Positions 27,807 to 36,305 of a DNA stretch of 64,000 bases are shown here, one piece after another (positions within the stretch are counted from its first letter, which is position 1; the number at the start of each line of letters is the position of its first letter). The stretch covers positions 1-64,000 of the forward strand of contig CAYVFI010000005.1 in assembly GCA_964450955.1 (NCBI GenBank), read 5' to 3'. The DNA is from CAYNWT01 sp964450955 (lineage in GTDB: Bacteria > Planctomycetota > Planctomycetia > Planctomycetales > Planctomycetaceae). Below the pieces are notes generated by a model. The model had not been told where the DNA came from. It worked only from the letters and a program-made list of their open reading frames with translations, and did not search any database. The translations under genes were made by a program, and so were the position numbers.

Positions 27807-28014
27807 CTTCGTGTTGCGTCGGCGGGCTGCGAGTCCAAACAAGGCCCGCCGTGGGAAGGTTATCCGGTGAAACGCAGGGCCTCAAAGGATGCGTACAGGT
27901 TTCGGCCTGGGGCACCTCGTTTTGGGCTTGGGTTGGTGGTAACATTAGTGCAAACGGACCGACGCTTCTGTGGGCCGTTTCCGTTCGAACATCTGTGCAG
28001 GCGAAGAGTCAGAC

Positions 28015-29322
28015 ATGTACACCCTCCGAATGGCCAAGCGGTTTCTGTTTGAGACTGATAAGCGGTTGGTTTGGAAGCTTGCCTGGAACATGGGTTTTAA
28101 AGGCGCTCGGTCGGTTTTTAAGCACAAGAGCCGCATGAAGAAGGGCGAATTTTTCCCGCCGTTTCTTTACGTGTCGATTATTAACAGCTGCAACCTGCGA
28201 TGTCAGGGGTGCTGGGTTGATGTGGCGGCGAAGCAGCAGACTATCGATGTCGCCGCGATGAACAAGCTCATTACTGAAGCCAAGGCGATGGGCAATTCGT
28301 TCTTTGGAATTGTGGGCGGCGAACCGTTCATGCATCCGGAGATCTTTGAGATTCTTGAAGGCCATCCGGACTGCTATTTCCAGGTCTTCACCAACGGCAT
28401 GTTCATCACTGATGAGAAAGCCAAACGGCTTCGCAAGATGGGCAACGTCACGCCGCTGATCAGTGTCGAAGGCAGCGAGATTGTTTCTGACCAACGTCGC
28501 GGCCGGAAAGATGTGCTTAGCCAGACAATGCAGGGCATCCAAAACTGTCTGAATAACAAACTGTTGGTTGGCGTCTGCACCAGTGTCTGCAAGACAAACA
28601 TCGATGATCTTGTGACCGAAAAGTGGGTCGACAATCTCATTGAGATGGGCGTCATGTACACGTGGTTCCACATCTACCGACCCATGGGACCGGACGCATC
28701 GCCAGCGCTGTGTTTGACTCCGGAACAGCAACTCAAGGTGCGCAAGTTTGTTGTTGAGATGCGAGCCAAAAAACCAATCGCGATTGTCGATGCGTACCAC
28801 GATGGACAAGGCAAGGCGCTATGTCCGGCGGTTAACGGAATTAGTCACCACATCAATCCGTGGGGCGATATCGAACCGTGCCCGATTATTCAGTTCTCCA
28901 AAGAATCGATTCACAGCACGGAAGAAGATCCGCGTCCGTTGAAAGACAAGTTCATCCAGTCGGAATACCTCAAAGACTTCCGCGACCTCGCCGCATCCAG
29001 CACGCGCGGTTGCATTGTTTTGGAACGCCCCGATCTGTTGAAAGCGCTTGTCGATAAACACAGCGCGAAAGATTCAACCGTTCGCGCGACAGCCATGGCG
29101 GAACTCGAAGCACAGGCGATTCGCACATCGCAGTACAATCCGGGCAACGAGATTCCAGAGAAGAACTTCTATGTGCGACTGGCCAAGAAGTTTTTGTTTA
29201 ACGACTTCGGTGTCTACGACGGTTACGACCACAGCGAAACCGCTGCACCTGGTCTTGTGAGTGCAAACACGCCCATGAACGAAGCTCCGGTTCCTGAGCT
29301 TGTTCAACTGTCGGTTGATTGA
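28015..29322 (+). CDS. Radical SAM protein with SPASM-like C-terminal cysteines
   Basis: The 435-aa protein has the radical SAM iron-sulphur motif C59xxxC63xxC66 (SCNLRCQGC). Also present are a GGEPF glycine-rich SAM motif and strands of the partial TIM barrel (YFQVFTNGMFI, PLISVEGSE). A later CPAVNGISHHINPWGDIEPCP region may hold an auxiliary cluster. A soluble C-terminal tail follows. The ATG at 28015 has GAAGAG 6 nt upstream; the frame is open to 27970 but without a better start. The reaction is unknown; SPASM-type members often modify peptides, but no precursor peptide gene is obvious nearby. Confidence 0.85.
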   Translation: MYTLRMAKRFLFETDKRLVWKLAWNMGFKGARSVFKHKSRMKKGEFFPPFLYVSIINSCNLRCQGCWVDVAAKQQTIDVAAMNKLITEAKAMGNSFFGIVGGEPFMHPEIFEILEGHPDCYFQVFTNGMFITDEKAKRLRKMGNVTPLISVEGSEIVSDQRRGRKDVLSQTMQGIQNCLNNKLLVGVCTSVCKTNIDDLVTEKWVDNLIEMGVMYTWFHIYRPMGPDASPALCLTPEQQLKVRKFVVEMRAKKPIAIVDAYHDGQGKALCPAVNGISHHINPWGDIEPCPIIQFSKESIHSTEEDPRPLKDKFIQSEYLKDFRDLAASSTRGCIVLERPDLLKALVDKHSAKDSTVRATAMAELEAQAIRTSQYNPGNEIPEKNFYVRLAKKFLFNDFGVYDGYDHSETAAPGLVSANTPMNEAPVPELVQLSVD

Positions 29323-29356
29323 CCGTCGTGGTGTGTCAACGGATAAGTATGGGCTT

Positions 29357-29424
29357 GTAGTGGACGAGGCTACGAGCCCCAAAAGCGTGGGGCAGCGATC
29401 GGGACTCCTGGCCTCGTCGACTAC
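29357..29424. repeat. Short inverted-repeat element, family E copy 1
   Basis: The 24-bp arms GTAGTGGACGAGGCTACGAG... (29357-29380) and its imperfect complement ending CGTCGACTAC (29401-29424) flank a 20-bp loop. A second member with the same GTAGTGGACGAGGC arm is at 31156-31222. The element lies between the radical SAM gene and the next gene, and is followed by a (TGCC)5 microsatellite at 29425-29444. Confidence 0.7.
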
Positions 29425-29452
29425 TGCCTGCCTGCCTGCCTGCCTGACTGAC
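29425..29452 (+). repeat. TGCC tetranucleotide microsatellite
   Basis: Five consecutive TGCC units are followed by two TGAC units, directly abutting the inverted-repeat element. It is non-coding. Confidence 0.8.
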
Positions 29453-29494
29453 ATTTATCGATAGACGCACTCTACTACGAGGACTGAGACCCAG

Positions 29495-29887
29495 ATGAGC
29501 AAAGGCGCGACTCGCACACACTGGAATGCGATACTGCCCCGCTGGATTCTCGCCTTTGTCATCATCCTGGTCTGGGAGTTCTTCACCTTACCGGTTTCGA
29601 GTCATACGAGTTCATGGCGAGGCGTTTGGCTTTCGTTCATCTGTGTACTCGGTTCCGCCGTGTGGATCTCACAGGCAGGAGCCCGACAGGGGACGCTTTT
29701 CGTATTTGGCTGTGCCAGCGCGTTGCTGTTTGTTCCCCGTTTCCTCTTCATGGACAGGTTCAAACTGTGGCTGCAATACCAGGCTCCAAACAACACGGTG
29801 ATCATGTGCTGTTGGGTGGGGTTCGCGCTACTGCTTGGGATCGTTTGTAGTACGCTTGGTTCAGCGAGACCAGGAGACCAACAATGA
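29495..29887 (+). CDS. Small polytopic membrane protein
   Basis: The 130-aa protein has four predicted membrane segments (for example ILAFVIILVWEFFTLPV and VIMCCWVGFALLLGIVC) and no recognised domain. It overlaps the following coiled-coil gene by 4 nt (ATGA), so the two are probably made together and may interact. Function unknown. Confidence 0.7.
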   Translation: MSKGATRTHWNAILPRWILAFVIILVWEFFTLPVSSHTSSWRGVWLSFICVLGSAVWISQAGARQGTLFVFGCASALLFVPRFLFMDRFKLWLQYQAPNNTVIMCCWVGFALLLGIVCSTLGSARPGDQQ

Positions 29888-30105
29888 CAACAGAAGAAAC
29901 CGCGACGCGCATTCGGATCGAACGGCTCGAAGGGGAAGTCCGTGACCTCAGGCAGTTGGTGACAGATTTGGAAGAGCGCCTGGTCGAACTGGAAAAGAAG
30001 GACCGCGCACGAGTGCCCTTCATGGGCGGCATTCCCAATGCTAATCGATTTCCAACAGGCTTAGACGGCAGTGACATCGATCACCCGCGTGGCCCACAGA
30101 TTTAG
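29884..30105 (+). CDS. Small coiled-coil protein
   Basis: The 73-aa protein's first ~40 residues form a heptad-patterned, charged coiled coil (RLEGEVRDLRQLVTDLEERL). A short tail follows. It is similar in size and pattern to SlyX-like or generic coiled-coil proteins, but no family can be assigned. Translationally coupled to the membrane protein upstream. Confidence 0.65.
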   Translation: MTTEETATRIRIERLEGEVRDLRQLVTDLEERLVELEKKDRARVPFMGGIPNANRFPTGLDGSDIDHPRGPQI

Positions 30106-30309
30106 GCACCTGGGCTGTCGACAAATTGCAGCGGCAAGAATGATTGGCCCGTCCGCAGCCACGAACGAAGCGTGGTACCGGTACTGGATTGGAATCTGGT
30201 TCGTTGTCCGAACCGGGACTCTCTGCAGGCACCCCCACCAAACAGAAGACTGATTGCCCAAGCGGCACCACTGCACGTATGCTGTAGGTTCTCCAAAAGG
30301 TGCAGCGTC

Positions 30310-31107
30310 ATGCTTCGATTTCAAACTAATCCGTTCCCCGGGATGAATCCGTGGCTTGAAGGCTACTGGGGCGACCTCCACACGCGCCTCACCACCTACA
30401 CCTGCGACTTCCTGCAGAAGCGACTTCCGCAGGATCTCAAGGCGAGGGTTGAGACTTATCTGGCGGTCGAACTTCCTGACGACGCACCCAATGACCACCG
30501 CAGGATGTCGCCCGACGTGCATGTTGTTGAAGAACATGGTCCTGGGTTCCCCAAGCCGGATGCTGGCACAATTGTGATGGCGGAGCCGGTTCGCATCCGA
30601 CGAGTTCTGCCGCCCAGGAAATTGCGGTATGTGAAGATTGTTGACGTGAAAGATGACCGCCGCGTTGTGACGGCTATCGAGTTTCTAAGTCCGGCAAACA
30701 AGACTTCTAAATCGGGCCGTGATCAATACGAACAAAAACAAAGAGAACTTCTGGACGCTGAGGTGAACCTGGTTGAGATCGACTTTCTTCGGTCGGGCAG
30801 TTGGGTCATTGCGGCTCCGGAAAGAAACGCTCCTGCAAACTGCCGCGAGCCATACCGTATTAGTGCCGTTCGAGCGACCGACTCGCAGATCTGCGAGATG
30901 TACCCGGCAACTTTCTCAAGCCCGCTGCCGACCATCCGTATTCCGCTTCGCGACACAGATGATGACGTTGGACTTCCGTTGCAGCAGCTTGTCGATCAGG
31001 CTTACGAAAACGGCGGCTATGACGACATCGACTACTCCAAGCCAGCAACGCCTCCGCTTACTGAAGCTGCTCAGGAATGGGCTATGCAGTATCTCAAATC
31101 CTTGTGA
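30310..31107 (+). CDS. DUF4058 family protein
   Basis: The 265-aa protein opens with the DUF4058 signature NPFPGMNPWLE (residues 6-16), followed by RMSPDVHVVE and a central VTAIEFLSPANKT segment with conserved acidic and lysine residues, and ends in the usual RIPLRDTDDDVGLPLQ part. DUF4058 proteins are common in cyanobacteria and planctomycetes; the fold hints at a nuclease-like core but no activity is established. The ATG at 30310 with AAAAGG upstream is chosen; earlier in-frame codons from 30172 lack family similarity. Confidence 0.88.
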   Translation: MLRFQTNPFPGMNPWLEGYWGDLHTRLTTYTCDFLQKRLPQDLKARVETYLAVELPDDAPNDHRRMSPDVHVVEEHGPGFPKPDAGTIVMAEPVRIRRVLPPRKLRYVKIVDVKDDRRVVTAIEFLSPANKTSKSGRDQYEQKQRELLDAEVNLVEIDFLRSGSWVIAAPERNAPANCREPYRISAVRATDSQICEMYPATFSSPLPTIRIPLRDTDDDVGLPLQQLVDQAYENGGYDDIDYSKPATPPLTEAAQEWAMQYLKSL

Positions 31108-31155
31108 AATACAGACACGCACGTAGCAGTCCATACTGATGAGGCCAGCTAAACT

Positions 31156-31222
31156 GTAGTGGACGAGGCCACGAGTCCCGACTGTTCTACCCGGTTCGAG
31201 GACTCGCAGCTTCGGCCACTAC
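31156..31222. repeat. Short inverted-repeat element, family E copy 2
   Basis: The arm GTAGTGGACGAGGCCACGAG (31156-31175) pairs imperfectly with the complementary arm ending GGCCACTAC at 31222. The length and end sequences match the copy at 29357-29424, about 1.8 kb away. Confidence 0.68.
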
Positions 31223-31262
31223 AAACCCAACGCCCTGTAACGCCGACACACGAGGAGAACCA

Positions 31263-32261
31263 ATGACGCTCAACCGACGAGACTTCATCCATACTGCTGC
31301 CACCGCATCCGCGTTGGCCGGACTTGGTTCCATAGCCCGCGGATCGCAATCGCAGGCGGAAGACGATGGCAAGTTCCCGCTGAAGGGGAAGCTGTACAAG
31401 ACGCTTAAGATCGGCATGGTCAGAGACGGCAAGACGCTGACCGAAAAGTTCAAGCTGGCCAAAGAAGCCGGGTTTGCGGCGATTGAACTTAACGCTCCAA
31501 CCGTGGATGTGAAAGCCGGGAAGCTAGAGGTCGAAGAGACCATGAACCTCGCTGTCAGCGCGGCTGAGGCGAGCAAAGAGGCAGAGTTTCCGATTGACGG
31601 AACGGTGAACTCCTCGCACTGGCAGATTCGACACACAGACAAAGACGAAGAGATTCGAAAGCTCGCACTCGAGAGCCTTAAGCTCGCAATCAAGGCAACA
31701 CACCGCATGGGCGGACATACTTGCCTGTTGGTTGTTGGACACGGCAAGGACGGCACAGAAGAAGAAGTCTGGGCTCGTGCGATTGAGAACATCAAGCAGG
31801 CCATTCCGCTCGCCTCGCGGCTGGGTGTGCACATCGCCATCGAAAACGTGTGGAACAGCTTCCTCTACGACCACGCGAAGGGCGACGAGTGGAACAGCGA
31901 ACAGACGGCAGACAAGTTCGTAAAGTTTGTGGACGAACTGAACTCGCCATGGGTCGGAATGCAGTTCGACATCGGCAACCACTGGAAGTACGGCAGTATG
32001 GGCGATTGGATCCGTCAGCTCGGCCACCGAATCATCAAGCTCGACGTCAAAGGCTTCAACCGCGCGGCGAATAGAGCGGCCCCGAAAAAGGACAACGGGT
32101 GGCGCAACATCGGACACGGCGACATCGACTTCCGCGACGTACGTAAGGCGCTCACAGAAATCAACTTCATGGGCTGGTGTGCAGCCGAAGTCGGCGGTGG
32201 AGACTTGAAACGGCTCAAGGACATTTCCGCCAACATGGATCGTGTCTTTGGGTTGAGCTAA
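31263..32261 (+). CDS. Tat-exported sugar phosphate isomerase/epimerase-like protein
   Basis: The 332-aa protein has a twin-arginine signal (NRRDFIHTAATASALAGLG) and a TIM-barrel of the xylose isomerase-like family: IGMVRDGKTL at the first strand, GFAAIELNAPTVD, IAIENVWNSF with the Glu ligand, GMQFDIGNHWKYG, and GWCAAEVGGGD near the end. This type of secreted TIM-barrel protein is expanded in planctomycetes alongside Gfo/Idh oxidoreductases, with which it may share a sugar pathway (inference). GAGGAG precedes the ATG. Confidence 0.9.
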   Translation: MTLNRRDFIHTAATASALAGLGSIARGSQSQAEDDGKFPLKGKLYKTLKIGMVRDGKTLTEKFKLAKEAGFAAIELNAPTVDVKAGKLEVEETMNLAVSAAEASKEAEFPIDGTVNSSHWQIRHTDKDEEIRKLALESLKLAIKATHRMGGHTCLLVVGHGKDGTEEEVWARAIENIKQAIPLASRLGVHIAIENVWNSFLYDHAKGDEWNSEQTADKFVKFVDELNSPWVGMQFDIGNHWKYGSMGDWIRQLGHRIIKLDVKGFNRAANRAAPKKDNGWRNIGHGDIDFRDVRKALTEINFMGWCAAEVGGGDLKRLKDISANMDRVFGLS

Positions 32262-32467
32262 CTCCACCGAATGCTGCCATTGCGGTGCTCCTATTGGCGT
32301 GGTTCAAAGACCTCACAGCCGACCGTTGGGTTTGAGGGAATCTGTCAATCCAGCACATAGAAGATTCGCGAGTGGATTGGTGGTCGTTTAAACTGCTGGA
32401 GCGGAAGGTGAATCGTTGACCTTTCGGCTTCTGCTTTTCACTTTCATGAATTGTTTGACGACGCTTG

Positions 32468-32914
32468 ATGGCCAGGAAATCGAAGAAAAAGAAGTTCACT
32501 CGTGCCGACCTGAAACCGGGTGAGAACCTGTGCGAACATTGCACAGGAAAGTGCTGTCGGTACTTCGCTCTGCCTATCGAGAAGCCGACCTCGTACCGCG
32601 AGTTCAACTTTATTCGCTGGTACATGATGCATGGTGAGGTGTCTGTTTTCGTCGATGGTGACGCGTGGTATTTGATGGTTCATGCTGACTGCAAGCACTT
32701 GTTGGACGATGGTCGGTGCGGAACCTACGAAACCCGGCCGGACATTTGCCGCGAGTATACGACCGACGAATGCGAGTTCGACGACGACGCCTGTTACGAC
32801 ATGCTGTTTGAGTCTCCGGAACAAATTTGGGAGTACGCGCACGCCGTGCTACCGCCACGCAAGCAGCGGCAACCGGGGGATCCCGTCAGCTTGCCGGTTC
32901 TCGCTGGCGTTTGA
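32468..32914 (+). CDS. YkgJ-family cysteine-cluster protein
   Basis: The 148-aa protein has Cys motifs CEHCTGKCC near the N-terminus and later CKHLLDDGRCGTYETRPDIC, the spacing of the YkgJ/Fe-S or zinc cluster family. A lysine-rich N-terminus (RKSKKKKF) is unusual for the family. Function is unknown, probably metal binding. A TTG immediately upstream could be used instead of the ATG at 32468. Confidence 0.88.
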   Translation: MARKSKKKKFTRADLKPGENLCEHCTGKCCRYFALPIEKPTSYREFNFIRWYMMHGEVSVFVDGDAWYLMVHADCKHLLDDGRCGTYETRPDICREYTTDECEFDDDACYDMLFESPEQIWEYAHAVLPPRKQRQPGDPVSLPVLAGV

Positions 32915-33124
32915 CGCCGTTTCGAACTCGAACAGTCATCAGCTTCCCAGGCAGTGGCCCAGCGCCTGACGCGTTCGATCCAGCACACGTAAGTCCTCAC
33001 CAAACGCTGCTTACATCGCATTTTCGTTGAACCCGGCGGCGTGTAGACCTGTCTGCCCGGTATGCTCGAATCGCTGCACTGTTTGAACTACAACGGTGCT
33101 CCGCCCGGAAACGTGAAGACAGAC

Positions 33125-34441
33125 ATGCGAATCAAACCCAGAACACTTAAAGGCTTCCGCGACTACCTGCCTGCTCAAATGCTGCCCCGCGAAGGGCTCA
33201 TGCAGAAGGCTCGTGAGGTGTACCGCAGCTACGGTTTTGCTCCGATTGACACGCCCGCACTTGAGTACGCTGAGGTGCTGTTGGGCAAAGGCGGCGACGA
33301 AACCGACAAGCAGCTGTTTCGTTTCGAAGACGGTGGCAAGCGTGATGTGGCGATGCGGTTCGATCTCACGATTCCGTTTGCAAGGTTCTCGGCCCAACAT
33401 CTCAATGAGATTGGAACGCCGTTCAAGCGATACGCGATGGGAACCGTCTGGCGTGGAGAGAAACCGCAGAAGGGTCGGTATCGCGAGTTCATTCAGTGCG
33501 ACTTCGACACGATTGGAACCAAGTCGAACGCGGCTGACATTGAGACTCTGTTTGTCATCAACGACCTGCTGGAAGCCATCGGGTTCGAACGGTTCACGAT
33601 TCGAGTCAACAATCGGTTGGTTCTGAACGGTGTGTTGGAACAGCTGCAGATTGCAGATCGATCGACAGACGTGCTGCGAGCGTTGGACAAGCTGCTGAAG
33701 ATCGGCGAAGAAAAAGTCATCGCCGAAATGACCGACAGCGGCATCGCGGAAGATGCGGCAAAGAAGGTTCTGGAGTTTGCGGCTCTGTCTGGTACGCCGG
33801 ATGAGATGCTGTCGGGCGTCGAGTCGATGGTGGCTGGCAGCGAATCTGGCCAGGAAGGAATCGCGAAGCTGCGTGAGTTGTTCGCGGCGTGCAAAGCGGC
33901 TGGCCTGGCCGCAGATCGTGTTCAGCTGGATCTCTCAATCGCTCGCGGTTTGGACTACTACACCGGCACGATTTACGAAACGTTCCTGGACGACCTGCCA
34001 ACAATCGGCAGCGTGTGTTCGGGCGGTCGCTATGACAACCTGGCGGAATTGTTCACCAGCCAGCCGCTTCCCGGAGTTGGAGCCAGCCTTGGTCTGGACC
34101 GGTTGCTGGCTGCGATGGAAGACCTCGGCATGCTGCCCGAAACCAAAACACCGGCGCCGGTTTTGGTAACGATGTTCGACAAAGATCGAACCACAGACTA
34201 CCTGCGAATCGGTCGTGTTCTGAGGCAGGCCGGCATCAGCACCGAGGTCTACCCGGATACCAAAGCGATTAGAAAACAGCTGAAGTACGCCGACCAAAAA
34301 GGGTTCCGCGTCGCCATTATCGCCGGTGCCGATGAGTTCGACAAAGGCGTCTGGCAGGTCAAGAATCTTGCCAATGGCGAGCAGTCTGACGTTGCGGAAG
34401 CGGAGTTGATTTCCACCATAGAGGCTGCCTTGGCGGACTAA
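33125..34441 (+). CDS. hisS: Histidyl-tRNA synthetase
   Basis: The 438-aa class II aminoacyl-tRNA synthetase has motif 1 beginning with the family hallmark KGFRDYLP and motif 2 around GTVWRGEKPQKGRYREFIQCDFD. The histidine-A signature GLDYYTG and motif 3 GASLGLDRLLAAM are present, as is a C-terminal anticodon-binding domain (VLVTMFDK onward). The ATG at 33125, immediately before RIKPRTLKGFRDYLP, is the natural start; in-frame codons back to 33062 lack conservation. A tandem palindromic element follows directly after the stop. Confidence 0.97.
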   Translation: MRIKPRTLKGFRDYLPAQMLPREGLMQKAREVYRSYGFAPIDTPALEYAEVLLGKGGDETDKQLFRFEDGGKRDVAMRFDLTIPFARFSAQHLNEIGTPFKRYAMGTVWRGEKPQKGRYREFIQCDFDTIGTKSNAADIETLFVINDLLEAIGFERFTIRVNNRLVLNGVLEQLQIADRSTDVLRALDKLLKIGEEKVIAEMTDSGIAEDAAKKVLEFAALSGTPDEMLSGVESMVAGSESGQEGIAKLRELFAACKAAGLAADRVQLDLSIARGLDYYTGTIYETFLDDLPTIGSVCSGGRYDNLAELFTSQPLPGVGASLGLDRLLAAMEDLGMLPETKTPAPVLVTMFDKDRTTDYLRIGRVLRQAGISTEVYPDTKAIRKQLKYADQKGFRVAIIAGADEFDKGVWQVKNLANGEQSDVAEAELISTIEAALAD

Positions 34442-34443
34442 AT

Positions 34444-34682
34444 GTACTTGGGGCCTCCGAGCCCCAAGCACCAGTAATGCTGCTGCCCTCAACAGAATTA
34501 CGATTCACGATAATCATCGATCAACGCTTGCGAACAACCTGTGTCGAACCCCCTTGGGCCTCCGAGCCCCAAGCACCAGTAATGATGCTGCCCTCGGCAG
34601 AATTACGATTCACGATAACCATCGATCAACGCTTGCGAACAATCCATATCGAACACCCTTGGGGCTCGGAGGCCCAAAGTAC
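34444..34682. repeat. MITE-like palindromic element (family B), duplicated form
   Basis: Ends are inverted copies of a ~25-bp sequence, GTACTTGGGGCCTCCGAGCC at 34444 and its complement ending CAAAGTAC at 34682. The interior holds two head-to-tail ~105-bp units, each containing CGATTCACGATAA and ATCGATCAACGCTTGCGAAC, separated by a third copy of the palindrome (~34551-34573). A single-unit 135-bp form is at 43403-43537, and one isolated arm is at 38668-38695. No transposase is encoded. Confidence 0.82.
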
Positions 34683-34696
34683 GAAGTCGCTGACGA

Positions 34697-35887
34697 ATGT
34701 CCCGCACTGAGCCACAAGTTGTCATCACGGGTTTGGGGTTGGCCACGCCGCTTGGTACAGATAACGCTGAGATCGCTGCTGCCGTTGCGTCAAACAAGTC
34801 TGGCCTGCAATGGCTCAAGGAACCGCCTGCAGAGACTCGCAGCCCAGGCTTGTTCGCCGGAGCACTGGGGCCGCGAGACGACGACCCGCTGGCCCCATAT
34901 CCAACCGTGGCGGAATGTGTCGATAGCTTTGCCGTGCAAGCTGCTGAGCTTGCATTGCAAGACAGTGGTCTCGGCTACGATGAACTTTCTGGAGAACGCA
35001 CTGGCTGTGTCGTCGGCACCAGTAAGGGGGCGCTCCTTCGATACGCCCACCGTCACGATATGAATCAGCGAAGAATCAGACGTGGCGTTCCGCTGGACGC
35101 AACAACAAGCGGTGCCCCGTTTCCGATGCTATGTTGGCCAGGCCTCAACCCAAATGCTGCCGCGATCCGTGTCGCGAAGGCGTTCAGACTTGAGGGTCCG
35201 TGTCTCAGTCCTGTTGCCGCATGCGCGACAGGTCTGGTTAGCCTCGCGCGAGGCGTTCAGCTTATCACCGATGGCCACGCAGATATTGTTTTCGCCGGCA
35301 GCTCGGAAGCTTCCACAGTGAATGCGTGGGTGCGTCACACGTTTCAACGCCTTGGCGTGCTTGCAAAGAACTTCACCGATCCAGCGCATGCGGTACGCCC
35401 ATTTGCTGACGATCGTGATGGCTTCCTGGTCGGCGAAGGCGCCGCAGTCATGGTTCTTGAATCGCGAACCGCCGCCGACGCACGTGGCGCGCGGATTCAT
35501 GCAACGTGGTTGGGTTCTGTAAGTGGAGCAGACTCGACCGGGATTACGCAGATCGACGAATCCGGGAAGACGCTGGCGGAGGTCATCCGAAGGTGCCTTA
35601 CTGTTTCCGGGCTCAGTCCTTCCTGCATCGACCTGCTGAACCTGCACGGCACGGCGACAATCCCCAACGACCGTTGTGAGGCGAACGCCGTTGCGTCTGT
35701 GTTTGGCCAGCGCGAGATTGCGAGACGAGCCTACAAGTCGCAGATTGGCCATTGCCTTGGTGCGGCCGGTAGCATCGAAGTGGGGCTCTCGCTTCTGGAA
35801 CCCGGCTGGACGACCCAACTAAAGACGTCGCTCGGTTTTGGCGGCCATCTGATCGCGGCGGCACTCGGGCGACCCGGCAACTCGTAA
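34697..35887 (+). CDS. Beta-ketoacyl-ACP synthase (FabF-like)
   Basis: The 396-aa thiolase-fold condensing enzyme has a nucleophilic C176 (AACATGLVS), H317 (NLHGTAT), and K347 and H352 (YKSQIGHCLGA) as in KAS I/II enzymes. Family motifs VITGLGLATPLG at the N-terminus and DRDGFLVGEGAAVMVLE are present. It is slightly shorter than typical FabF (~410 aa). No ACP or other fatty-acid genes are adjacent, so it may serve a specialised lipid pathway rather than bulk synthesis. The gene begins 14 nt after the MITE-like element. Confidence 0.9.
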   Translation: MSRTEPQVVITGLGLATPLGTDNAEIAAAVASNKSGLQWLKEPPAETRSPGLFAGALGPRDDDPLAPYPTVAECVDSFAVQAAELALQDSGLGYDELSGERTGCVVGTSKGALLRYAHRHDMNQRRIRRGVPLDATTSGAPFPMLCWPGLNPNAAAIRVAKAFRLEGPCLSPVAACATGLVSLARGVQLITDGHADIVFAGSSEASTVNAWVRHTFQRLGVLAKNFTDPAHAVRPFADDRDGFLVGEGAAVMVLESRTAADARGARIHATWLGSVSGADSTGITQIDESGKTLAEVIRRCLTVSGLSPSCIDLLNLHGTATIPNDRCEANAVASVFGQREIARRAYKSQIGHCLGAAGSIEVGLSLLEPGWTTQLKTSLGFGGHLIAAALGRPGNS

Positions 35888-35909
35888 ACCGGCGCTGTGC
35901 GAAGCAGTT

Positions 35910-36305
35910 CTACGGCCGAGCGAATCCCCACTCCGCGGCCGTTGCATCGGCGTCGCGTTCCAGGTGAGTTGTATCGCCCCCATCGCCGTGACGCAGGAAC
36001 GCGTGCGCGAATTCGTGGGCGATGACCCAGTGAGCGTACTCTTCAGTTGCGGTGGCCAGTTTTGGTCTAAGTACCACCGATCGGCTGCCGCTTCCGACCG
36101 CCCCGGGCACATTCATGAACACGGTCCAGCCGCGGCCTTCGACGTATTGTTCGACCGTGACGCGGAACCGCGGGTCGTCAAGGAAGTCACGTTGAACGAC
36201 TTCGGGCAACGACCGAAGCACGTGCAAAACGCGTTCGCCCAGCGGCGGACAGTCGGCGAAGTCGCGGATGTACGGTTCGAAACTCGAATCTGAATCGTCA
36301 ATCAT
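35910..36305 (-). CDS. Small zinc-metallopeptidase-like protein (HExxH)
   Basis: The 131-aa protein has HEFAH in the context WVIAHEFAHAFLRHGDG (about residues 92-108), the HExxH zinc motif of gluzincin/IrrE-ImmA-like minimal proteases, with a candidate third ligand in HLERDADATAAEWGF. No DNA-binding domain is attached. It overlaps the upstream glycosyltransferase-like gene's stop by 8 nt, so they are probably cotranscribed. Substrate unknown. Confidence 0.75.
   Translation of the reverse strand: MIDDSDSSFEPYIRDFADCPPLGERVLHVLRSLPEVVQRDFLDDPRFRVTVEQYVEGRGWTVFMNVPGAVGSGSRSVVLRPKLATATEEYAHWVIAHEFAHAFLRHGDGGDTTHLERDADATAAEWGFARP

Noticed and set aside
30172..30309. Upstream extension of DUF4058
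   Set aside because: The family begins at the ATG at 30310, and upstream sequence has no similarity.
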